A program made the translations under genes and the position numbers. Below are positions 44,401 to 51,664 of a stretch of DNA of 64,000 bases, one piece after another. Location: positions 4,369,258 through 4,433,257 of the forward strand of contig NZ_OY782578.1 in NCBI RefSeq assembly GCF_963677945.1. The letters are read 5' to 3'. Under the pieces are notes generated by a model, which made no database searches, was not told the origin of the DNA, and was given only the letters and a program-made list of their open reading frames with translations. Source of the DNA: an uncultured Bacteroides sp. (lineage in GTDB: Bacteria > Bacteroidota > Bacteroidia > Bacteroidales > Bacteroidaceae). Position 1 is the first letter of the stretch; each line of letters opens with the position of its first letter.

Positions 44401-45703
44401 GTGCAATAGCACATACAGAATTATGGCTAAGACTATTGGTATTTCCTGTCTGATGGCGATAATGTATAAATTCGTCTGTACCTTTTTTACGTAAACTGAG
44501 CCCTTGCTCCACATTACCTAACCAAAGATTTCCATAAGAATCTTCAAAAATAGTATTAACAGGATTTTCAGCTAAACTACTTATATCATATCTGTTATTG
44601 GTATATAAGCGCAGTTTTAAATTACGGCTCTCCATTTTATTCATGCCGCTAATTTCTGTTCCCATCCACAAAATTGGTCCATCAACAAAAAGACAGTTAA
44701 TAAAACTAGAGCTGTTAATATGTTCCGAAGTATAAACAGATTTCTCCAACCGCACAAAATCATCTGATGCAGGATTATAAAAGTTTAGTCCTTTAAGAGT
44801 GGAAACAACCAGTTCTTGATTTTGTGTAATTGCAACATCTGTAATATAATCCTGTGTCAGTGAATTGATATTTCCATCCTGAGAAGAATACAGCTTACAC
44901 TTTTTGCTTCGTTTATCATAACGAAAAAGTCCTCTATCTGTTCCTACCCAGATAGCTCCTCTGTAAAGACAGAAACAGTGAACAATGGCTTCTTTACCAA
45001 AAGAGAAAGACGGCATAAGCTTTAGCAATCTCATTGGGCCAACCTTTCTGGAAATTACCTTAAACACATTCGGACCATAGCCCACCCATATATCTCCATT
45101 AACCAGACTCAAAGCGGTAATGGAAGCAGAGTGTCGTTCATATTTTGAAGTAAGTGCTACGCAACGTTCAATGCGACCTTCCGAAGTAAAGAATAAGTGG
45201 TACAGATTTGTTTGAGTGGCCAGCCAGATAGATTTATCCTTATCACAGACAATAAAATAAACCGATTCTTTAGAAAGATCTTCGCTTTTAAAAAAAGAAA
45301 AATCAATTGGTTCCAGCCTGTTAGTCTTTAAATTCAATAAATCCAGTCCTGCCTCAGAAGCAATCCACAAACGGTTGAAACCATCTTCGCATACCTGATT
45401 GATGAAATTAGAACGTAAACGTACAGTTGGCGTTGTAATATTATAGTTTACAAAAGAGTAACCATCATAACGTGAAAGCCCATTGTGTGTAGACAGCCAC
45501 AGAAATCCCTGACTATCTTTATAGATATCGTCTATATAATTGTGAGGTAACCCATCGCTGATGGTAATAGCCGAAAAATTATATTGGTCCAGAATTTTTC
45601 GAAGAGATACTTGCGCATGACATGGAATTACAATTGCTAAAAGACAAGCCAGCAACAAGCAATCTATACTTCTATTTATAATTTTATATGCTTTTCTTTT
45701 CAT
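41435..45703 (-). CDS. Hybrid two-component system regulator (HTCS)
   Basis: A 1422-residue one-polypeptide sensor and regulator in the inner membrane. Order: signal peptide (about 1-30); periplasmic sensor of two seven-bladed propellers with repeats such as LWLSTHNGLSRYDG and LWIASEAGLDLL (about 40-690); Y_Y_Y domain (about 730-815); transmembrane helix (about 821-840); histidine kinase with phospho-accepting His912 in THEFRTPISL; ATPase domain (about 1025-1140); receiver domain with Asp1220 in VSDLMMP; AraC-type DNA-binding domain (about 1310-1422). Such proteins bind an oligosaccharide in the periplasm and activate their locus. It has its own consensus promoter and most likely controls the genes on both sides. 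Confidence 0.96.
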   Translation of the reverse strand: MKRKAYKIINRSIDCLLLACLLAIVIPCHAQVSLRKILDQYNFSAITISDGLPHNYIDDIYKDSQGFLWLSTHNGLSRYDGYSFVNYNITTPTVRLRSNFINQVCEDGFNRLWIASEAGLDLLNLKTNRLEPIDFSFFKSEDLSKESVYFIVCDKDKSIWLATQTNLYHLFFTSEGRIERCVALTSKYERHSASITALSLVNGDIWVGYGPNVFKVISRKVGPMRLLKLMPSFSFGKEAIVHCFCLYRGAIWVGTDRGLFRYDKRSKKCKLYSSQDGNINSLTQDYITDVAITQNQELVVSTLKGLNFYNPASDDFVRLEKSVYTSEHINSSSFINCLFVDGPILWMGTEISGMNKMESRNLKLRLYTNNRYDISSLAENPVNTIFEDSYGNLWLGNVEQGLSLRKKGTDEFIHYRHQTGNTNSLSHNSVCAIAQDNRNQLWIATSGGGVDRTSLNNLSNLSFANYSTRNTPLRSNFVGSLCFDKLNDGMWIGTAEGLSFYDLNRNTFTNIVLPTDRLPKNSLVNMLIDRKQRLWVGTHHGLIIIDLYSFAKNRKNVSFHYMEYKLDNPQSKLIEKICCIFEASDGTIWLGSNGYGVYRLEDSKDYHYKFSNFTTKNGLCDNTIFGILEDNQHRLWFSTNDGLSCYTPKSRNFANYYQKDGLLSGQFYWNAYCRAKDGTLYFGGIDGMIGLNGVGINHNKKHVQKVIFTRLSVLDNDITQGGNNYLKKSISWANEVHLHERDKSFSIEFSALDYENAAKLKYYYRLKGFDNKWIECDPKRHYASYTNLKAGHYIFQVKVQNPLNMSDSQITELSITVSPFFYKTWWFFFLMIIIAAIIVFYWYQWRISTYKEQKRILTEKVKERTLELEEKMNVLSHQNDLLTQQKKQLIELSKRIQEITADKISFFTNITHEFRTPISLILGPIDRALKLSNNPEVREQLNLAERNSKSLLSLVNQLLDFRKVESGRIMIAKKQNNLPAFIQSTVVPFEAFAKDRQIEVHCMIRTKNAFYLYDEEWMRKVLVNLLSNAIKFTPNGGKVNLYVYSYLDKKGQNRIYISISDTGVGVLNEDLDKIFDRFYQSRKNMKFHIYGQSGTGIGLYLCKRIINEHGGRIYARNNKKAGVTVRILMPMEVCEAQTDEGIYQEVIANKEAEAIPKITEQIEDENDKLKKTILVVDDNPDMRAYVRSILISEYNVVEAEDGAKALELLKANSLDFIVSDLMMPVMDGLELSKKVKEDLSISHIPILMLTAKVSDEARLESFRIGVDEYLQKPFNEELLLVRIHNIFNTRQTAQQQFDVQMDPGTLRIDEESRDSKFLNTVMSLIDDSYKNPDFDVNSFAEAMGISKTLLNQKLQNLVGTSTAKFIGNYRLKKAQELININKISKNMNVSEIAYEVGFNDPKYFSQCYFKKFGILPSASLDN

Positions 45704-45748
45704 TTATGGACTAGTACTAGTTTCTCAAAGCTTTTTCGGTTCAAAGAA

Positions 45749-45779
45749 CAAAAGTATATTTCTTTTCTTTGAGAAACAA
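45749..45779 (-). promoter_or_regulatory. Promoter of the HTCS gene
   Basis: Minus-strand TACTTTTG (45749-45756), 20-base spacer and TTG (45777-45779); the -7 box is about 45 bases before the start codon. Confidence 0.7.
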
Positions 45780-45792
45780 CAAATACCAGCAC

Positions 45793-45814
45793 AAATTGTT
45801 TCAGTAAACAATTT
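45793..45814 (-). terminator. Perfect 9-bp hairpin directly after a stop codon
   Basis: AAATTGTTT, loop CAGT, AAACAATTT; it begins at the base after the stop codon of the 46354-45815 gene. There is no U-tract on the minus strand, so it may be an mRNA 3' stabiliser or an operator just upstream of the HTCS promoter rather than a full terminator. Confidence 0.45.
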
Positions 45815-46354
45815 CTATTCCACAGTCCAATCTATTTCCAAGGGATTATCACTAGTTTTATAAATAAGAGGTAAGTTTTCATTATCCATAATCCACATAT
45901 TCGTCAAGTCAACATCAGCTAATACATGAATTGTTTTTTTTTCCTTATATTCAGATTCTTCTGCCGATTCTTCAGCAACTTTCCGATAGGTCGTTCCATT
46001 ATAGATAAACCAACCTTTTTCTTTCAGCGATTTCAATGCACTACGTGAGATTAATCCAAAAGTCTCATTCGCAGGTAATGCTACTTCACATCCATCAACA
46101 GGTTGCAACCAGCTCAGGCTATTGCCTTCTTCAACATTCTGCCTCCCCATTTTGTAACATCCTTTCTGCCAGTTAAAGTTACGCAATACACTCCATTCAA
46201 AACGGATGGTATCCTGTTTTTCTGTAATACAAACGTCATAATTACGAGTTTGCCCATGCAATTTAAAAACAAACTTATACTTTTCGTTTATCTGTGCATT
46301 AACAATCATAGTCAGCAACATGATAAACATTCCTAAACATATTATTCTTTTCAT
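45815..46354 (-). CDS. Small secreted protein of unknown function
   Basis: A 179-residue exported protein with a signal peptide (about 1-20, ending VNA). I do not recognise a family. The mature part is probably beta-rich, contains two Cys only (CITEK and GCYKMG, plus one at DGCEV), and an acidic-basic stretch (AEESAEESEYKEKK) before the C-terminal LADVDLTNMWIMDNENLPLIYK. It starts 10 bases after the GH92 stop, so it is the last gene of the GH89-NagX-GH97-GH92 operon. A role as periplasmic accessory protein of that operon is inference only. Confidence 0.7.
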   Translation of the reverse strand: MKRIICLGMFIMLLTMIVNAQINEKYKFVFKLHGQTRNYDVCITEKQDTIRFEWSVLRNFNWQKGCYKMGRQNVEEGNSLSWLQPVDGCEVALPANETFGLISRSALKSLKEKGWFIYNGTTYRKVAEESAEESEYKEKKTIHVLADVDLTNMWIMDNENLPLIYKTSDNPLEIDWTVE

Positions 46355-46364
46355 CGTTGCATTT

Positions 46365-48647
46365 CTACATTTTAACCGGAGGTAATTCCTCTGTACCCCA
46401 ATCAGAAGGTTTATTTCCCATTTCTATAATCAGTTCTCCACCTTGTGATAACTCATCATGGTTTATCCATGCCCGGTGAAGTTCTTTCCCATTAAAACTT
46501 ACACGTTGAATATTACAATTCTTTTCGGATAACTTTTTAGCTGCCACATGCAAACTCTTACCATTAGCCAAACGAATGGTATATTCACTTACCAAAGGCG
46601 AATGTATCAAATAATAAGATTGCCCGGCATTAGGATAAAGCCCCATCATATGAAAAGCAAGCCAGGAAGACATAGCCCCTGAATCATCGTTTCCGGGTAA
46701 ACCGCCGGGAGTGTCATTATAATTTCGTGTAATAATCTGTTTTATCCGTGCACTGCTTAAATCAGGACGTCCAATCCAATGATAGAGACATGGAGTTAAA
46801 AAAGATGGTTCATTATTTACGTTATAATATCCATTATCAAAAAAAGTATCCAACCTACGACGGAAAGCTTCCTTTCCCCCACTCTTTTCAATCAAAGTTG
46901 GTACATCATGAGGTATGCTTAGTGAATATTCCCATGAAATGCCTTCATAAAAGAAAGTACCCCACCATGGAGCATACCATGGAGATTCATTGGTTACAGG
47001 AGTATAACGAAATGTGGGATGTTGTACTTTGGAATGACCAAAAGGCAAATCATCCAGCCATTCTCCGGAAGCAGAGCGAGGCATGATAAATCCCTTTACA
47101 CCATCATATTCATAATTATCACGCCATAAGTTTTTCCAATTATCTGCCTTGCGAATATATTCTTCGTAGATATCGTTTTTCCCCAGTAACTTAGCTACTG
47201 TAGCTATGTTATAATCATTATAAGCATATTCTACCGTACGATTTCCAGCACGGTCAATGCCAAATGGCACATAGCCCAGTCTGTTATATTCCAGTAATCC
47301 GCCGCGCCCTTCCTGTTCCTCATTACCTCCGGGAGGAACAGTTGCATCTTTCAGCATTGCTTTCAAAGCTAATTCATAATCAATGCCTTTCAGCCCTTTT
47401 ACCAATGCATCGGCAATTACAACTTCTGCATTCGAACCACCCTGAGTACGACCATTTGCATTACCACTACGAGCATCGGGCATATAACCATCCCGCTTAT
47501 AAATGTTTATGAGTGCATTGACTATATCAATTTCTCTTTGGGGTGAAAGAATTGTAATGAGCGGACTAGAGGTACGGTAAGTATCCCATATAGCATAAAA
47601 ATCATCGTAATAAGGAGCATTATCCGTCCAAAGAGGATTCTCTCCGGTACGGTCAACAGGCATAATAAGAGTATGATAAAGCGCTGTATAAAACATTCGC
47701 TTTTGTACTTCCGTTACTCCTTTTCCCAACTCTATGCGTTCCAACAGTTTTTCCCATTGAAGGCGTACTTTTGCCAATTGCTGTTGGAAGTCCCAATGTG
47801 GAATTTCCTTGCGAACATTTTCCTGTGCCTTAAGTGAACTCAGAAAAGAGATGCCAATCTTAAGTTTAACAGTACTTTCTGTACTTTCTTCTCCCCAAGA
47901 GATTACTGCACCCGTTTTCTTACCCTCGTCACATTGTGCTTTTTCAGTTAATGAGGAAAATTTATCTTTCCAGGTAAGTGTTTTTGTAAAAGGTTTATCG
48001 GCCACTGCATAAAAGTAAACAGTATAGGCTCGTCCATTGTTCCATCCTCCACGAATGCGACTATAACCACGGACTTCCGTGTCTGATACAATCTCTATTT
48101 CTGAACCAACAAACTGTTGTGCTTCTCGGGCATCGGGAACCGGATTCTCTCCCAAAAAGAAACCGGCATCAACCCGTAATGAGCGCTTACTCTCTTTTGG
48201 ATAAGTAAACTGATAGAACGAGCATCGGTCAGAAGTAGTGAGCTCTGTTTGAATGCTATTTTCTTGGAAACGTGTATTGTAATATCCCAGCTCAATCTTT
48301 TCATATTCCCGCTTTGCCTCGTGACTTTCCATATCAGGTTCTCCACAATAGGGCTGCACAAGAATATTTCCATATTTAGGTCCTCCACCGGTACCACTTA
48401 CGTGTACCTGAGCAAAGCCGGTAACAACTTCGGGCAAAGGTAACCAGCCGCTATTTGGTTTGCAGGTACAATCCGGACCGGGTTTTACCATTCCAAAAGG
48501 TGCCGACGGGCCAACAAAGACCCGCCCCAAACCTTCTGAACCAATTTTAGGATCAACATATTTACCGTATTGAGCGTATGTCATCAACGAGAAGCATAAA
48601 CAAAATACAGAAGAAAGAGCTTTTACCAATATCTGTTTTCCAACCAT
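46365..48647 (-). CDS. GH92 alpha-mannosidase (second of two)
   Basis: A 760-residue secreted GH92 enzyme (signal peptide about 1-25). Family marks: KYVDPKIGSEGLGRVFVGPSAPFGMVKPGPDC at the N-terminus, YYDDFYAIWDTYRTSSPL in the helical domain, and TPGGLPGNDDSGAMSSWLAFHMMGLYPN near the C-terminus. It is clearly different from the GH92 enzyme encoded at 36535-34241, so the two probably have different linkage preference. Calcium-dependent alpha-mannosidases of this family act on N-glycan or fungal mannan side chains. It lies 8 bases after the GH97 gene. Confidence 0.94.
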   Translation of the reverse strand: MVGKQILVKALSSVFCLCFSLMTYAQYGKYVDPKIGSEGLGRVFVGPSAPFGMVKPGPDCTCKPNSGWLPLPEVVTGFAQVHVSGTGGGPKYGNILVQPYCGEPDMESHEAKREYEKIELGYYNTRFQENSIQTELTTSDRCSFYQFTYPKESKRSLRVDAGFFLGENPVPDAREAQQFVGSEIEIVSDTEVRGYSRIRGGWNNGRAYTVYFYAVADKPFTKTLTWKDKFSSLTEKAQCDEGKKTGAVISWGEESTESTVKLKIGISFLSSLKAQENVRKEIPHWDFQQQLAKVRLQWEKLLERIELGKGVTEVQKRMFYTALYHTLIMPVDRTGENPLWTDNAPYYDDFYAIWDTYRTSSPLITILSPQREIDIVNALINIYKRDGYMPDARSGNANGRTQGGSNAEVVIADALVKGLKGIDYELALKAMLKDATVPPGGNEEQEGRGGLLEYNRLGYVPFGIDRAGNRTVEYAYNDYNIATVAKLLGKNDIYEEYIRKADNWKNLWRDNYEYDGVKGFIMPRSASGEWLDDLPFGHSKVQHPTFRYTPVTNESPWYAPWWGTFFYEGISWEYSLSIPHDVPTLIEKSGGKEAFRRRLDTFFDNGYYNVNNEPSFLTPCLYHWIGRPDLSSARIKQIITRNYNDTPGGLPGNDDSGAMSSWLAFHMMGLYPNAGQSYYLIHSPLVSEYTIRLANGKSLHVAAKKLSEKNCNIQRVSFNGKELHRAWINHDELSQGGELIIEMGNKPSDWGTEELPPVKM

Positions 48648-48655
48648 TAGTTTAA

Positions 48656-50542
48656 CTATTTACTAGTTATTACTGCAACAAATCCACCACGAGGTAAACA
48701 TGAAATAGACATCTGCTTCTTTGAAAGTTTCCCCTTAGTTATTTCAAATGATCTTTCCTTCTGGCCATCTCTAAATAAAGTTATAATATAGTTTTTATTT
48801 TTCAGGAATGACAAATTCATTGGCAAGTTACGTTGTTCATTCGTACCATTTACCCCTCCAATATACCATGTATCACCTTTTTGGCGAGCCATTACAACAT
48901 GGTCTTCCGGATAGCCAGATAATAATTTAGTATTATCCCATGCTACAGGAAGATTTCTGAAAAAGTTTTTAACTTCATTAGGCTGAGATAAATAAGCTGA
49001 CGGACGATCTGCCAAATGTTGAAGTCCGGATTCAAACACAACAGTTAAAGCCAGTTCATGAGCATTAGTTGTTATATGAGGATGTTGAGAATCAGTAAAA
49101 GTACATGGTGTATAGTCCATCGAACCTATTACATTGCGAGTAAAAGGTAAAGTTGTATTATGGGCTGCAGCTTTATCAGTAAGAGTAGGACCATTGTTAT
49201 ACCATTCTGCACCATACACTGCTTCAGTAGATAACAAATTAGGATATGTCCGCTGCCAACCGCGAGGCACAGTTGCTCCGTGAAAATTCACCAATAATTT
49301 ATGCTTAGCTGCATCTTCCAACAAATCAATACAATAATTCATTGTTGATAAGCTATCTCCTGAAAAGAAATCTATTTTCACTCCTTTAGCGCCAGATTTT
49401 TCCAACCAGGTATATTCTTTTTCGCGATTCTCGGGGGTATTTAAACGATATAAAGGACCTGCGCCCTTATCAACCCATGCAGTCGATGAATTATACCATA
49501 ACAGAGGTTTTACTCCATGAGATGAAGCATATTTTATCGCATCATTTAAGTTACCTCCATTTCCCATAACATCCCATTCCCAGTCTATAAGTACATATGG
49601 CAGATTCAATTGCTGAGCCATATCCACATATTGCTTCACTATCTGATAATCTTTTGATCCATGATTATAAGCCCAATAAATCCAGGAAACTACTCCAGGT
49701 TTAATCCAGGAAGTATCTTTCAATTTACATGGTTCGCTCACATCGTTTATCAGAGTAGATTCGACCACATCTGATAAAGATCCAATCATAACAACTCTCC
49801 ATGGTGAAGTCCAAGAGCCTGATGCCTCAACATTATTTTGAGCCAATTGAACTTTATAACAAGAAGAATTATCTTTATTAGTGAGACTTGATGCACAATG
49901 ATTCCTGGTAATGCCGCTTTCAGAGAATAGTGCCCAAACCAAATTATTTATCTGAAAAAGAGCAGGATATCCCCAATTCACTTCACGAGATGAGTCTGTA
50001 CCACCTGTATTTAATGGGAAAAAACCTTCATAAGGTGTATCATATTTTTGTGTCCAACGTTTTATTTCAGGTGCCATTTTATAGGTAGTTTCTTCATCTG
50101 AAATCATTGTATGTTGTAGTTTTGACAATTCATATCTGAAAGTTATACCATCATTAAATATACGAAAGGTTATATTTACATCTCTATTCAGATCATCAAC
50201 AAAATAGTAAGTGCATTCGGTTCCAGAATTAAAGCATTTTTTTCTTTTGCCTACTTGCATTATATAGTTTTCTTCTATCTTTTTATCTTTTGAAACTGAT
50301 TTCAATTTCAGATTCTTACCTCCTCCATCTTGAGTTAAAATTCCAACAGACGAAAGTGTAACAACATGAACTTGTCCCGTTTTACTTTTATATGACACAT
50401 TAAAAGAAGTATTTCCAGAACTAGTTACACAGTCTACCGATATTTTTCCATTCGGAGATACTGAAGCAAATGATTTAACTGAAACAATAAAAATAAAAGC
50501 TATTAAAAATAAAACCTCTTTTAAAATAAAATTGAACCTCAT
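48656..50542 (-). CDS. GH97 alpha-glycosidase, retaining (alpha-galactosidase) type
   Basis: A 628-residue secreted enzyme (signal peptide about 1-26). Three-part GH97 layout: N-terminal beta-supersandwich (about 30-275), TIM barrel (about 280-545) and C-terminal beta domain. In the barrel, GVKIDFFSGD places Asp391 where the retaining GH97 subgroup has its nucleophile, and STEAVYGAEW gives Glu440 as candidate acid/base. The inverting SusB-like subgroup instead uses Glu pairs. Alpha-galactosidase is therefore the better guess over alpha-glucosidase. It is encoded 6 bases after the acetyltransferase-like gene. Confidence 0.88.
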   Translation of the reverse strand: MRFNFILKEVLFLIAFIFIVSVKSFASVSPNGKISVDCVTSSGNTSFNVSYKSKTGQVHVVTLSSVGILTQDGGGKNLKLKSVSKDKKIEENYIMQVGKRKKCFNSGTECTYYFVDDLNRDVNITFRIFNDGITFRYELSKLQHTMISDEETTYKMAPEIKRWTQKYDTPYEGFFPLNTGGTDSSREVNWGYPALFQINNLVWALFSESGITRNHCASSLTNKDNSSCYKVQLAQNNVEASGSWTSPWRVVMIGSLSDVVESTLINDVSEPCKLKDTSWIKPGVVSWIYWAYNHGSKDYQIVKQYVDMAQQLNLPYVLIDWEWDVMGNGGNLNDAIKYASSHGVKPLLWYNSSTAWVDKGAGPLYRLNTPENREKEYTWLEKSGAKGVKIDFFSGDSLSTMNYCIDLLEDAAKHKLLVNFHGATVPRGWQRTYPNLLSTEAVYGAEWYNNGPTLTDKAAAHNTTLPFTRNVIGSMDYTPCTFTDSQHPHITTNAHELALTVVFESGLQHLADRPSAYLSQPNEVKNFFRNLPVAWDNTKLLSGYPEDHVVMARQKGDTWYIGGVNGTNEQRNLPMNLSFLKNKNYIITLFRDGQKERSFEITKGKLSKKQMSISCLPRGGFVAVITSK

Positions 50543-50548
50543 ATTTCT

Positions 50549-51646
50549 TTATATTTTAATATATATCTTCTTTTTATAAAGCGGATAACCTATAGCCCAG
50601 TTTAGTAATACAAAAACAATTGCATAAACAAGAGAAGCTACATAATCATCGGGCACCACAGCATGAATGCCACCAAACAAAGCTTTACTGATTCCGAAAT
50701 CTGCAAAAACAATATTCATCAGTTCACTGATAACATATATAAAGAGTGGATTTACCCCAAAAGAAACAAAGAAAGGAGTCCATCCTTTATTGCCTTTGTC
50801 ATCAATAACATAAATGAACCATGCCAGCAGACAAGTAGCTAGTCCGCAAGTAAAAAGAACCAGTGTAGGCGACCATATACGTTTGTTCATTGGCAGTCCA
50901 TACGTAAAAAGCAGACCTATGCTCATCAATACAAAGCCAAAGATGAACAAGTGAAGCATTTTACTTTTCAGATCAGCATGTTCCATCAGGATTTTACCTC
51001 CCCAGAAACCAAGAATAGTGTGTGCAATGGACGGAATAACACCAAGCAATCCTTCCGGATCAATAGGGCTCTTGTGATACAGATGTGCTGTTCCAAATAC
51101 TCCACGATCTACAATACACAGAATATTTGTTTCATCGCACACATAGCCATTAGCTACCAGCAACAAAAAAGCATATCCCACCAATAGTAAACCTGCCAAC
51201 CACGGAAGCCATTTGTGGCTAACCGTTACAGCTAGTAGCGAAACTATACCATAGCACAATGCAATGCGCTGCAAAACTCCTGGAATTCGGATATTATCAA
51301 AAGGCAGGAAATCTCCTTTGCAACAGCCTTCAAACCAATAGATAGCCCATCCTATTAACAAGATAAGACAAGTACGTTTCAATATTTTCAGGGCTAATGG
51401 ATTTGACCACTTAAACTGAAACTTTCGCAATGATATATAAGTAGACATTCCTACCATAAACAGAAAGAAAGGAAACACCAGGTCGGCCAGTGACAAACCA
51501 TTCCAAGCTGAGTGACGCAAAGGTTCGTATGAAACCTTACCTCCTCCGTTATTTACCAGAATCATGCCTGCAACTGTTAGTCCGCGCAACACATCGAGCG
51601 AAAGCAAACGTTGTTTTTGAGGTATATTGTTTTGTGTATTTTCCAT
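50549..51646 (-). CDS. HGSNAT/NagX-like transmembrane acetyltransferase
   Basis: A 365-residue integral membrane protein with about 10 helices (DUF5009/NagX family), related to human heparan-alpha-glucosaminide N-acetyltransferase. The N-terminal RLLSLDVLRGLTVAGMILV is followed by LRHSAWNGLSLADLVFPFF, in which His45 aligns with the catalytic His of HGSNAT as I remember it. Such proteins move acetyl from cytoplasmic acetyl-CoA across the membrane to a sugar amine. The gene directly upstream (18-base gap) encodes a GH89 alpha-N-acetylglucosaminidase, the enzyme that acts after HGSNAT in lysosomes. Other possible roles are general sugar O-acetylation. Confidence 0.85.
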   Translation of the reverse strand: MENTQNNIPQKQRLLSLDVLRGLTVAGMILVNNGGGKVSYEPLRHSAWNGLSLADLVFPFFLFMVGMSTYISLRKFQFKWSNPLALKILKRTCLILLIGWAIYWFEGCCKGDFLPFDNIRIPGVLQRIALCYGIVSLLAVTVSHKWLPWLAGLLLVGYAFLLLVANGYVCDETNILCIVDRGVFGTAHLYHKSPIDPEGLLGVIPSIAHTILGFWGGKILMEHADLKSKMLHLFIFGFVLMSIGLLFTYGLPMNKRIWSPTLVLFTCGLATCLLAWFIYVIDDKGNKGWTPFFVSFGVNPLFIYVISELMNIVFADFGISKALFGGIHAVVPDDYVASLVYAIVFVLLNWAIGYPLYKKKIYIKI

Positions 51647-51664
51647 TACTAAGAGTTTAACCGT

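Noticed and set aside
48656-50542. SusB-type inverting alpha-glucosidase
   Set aside because: Asp391 in KIDFF fits the retaining subgroup of GH97, so alpha-galactosidase type is preferred, without certainty.
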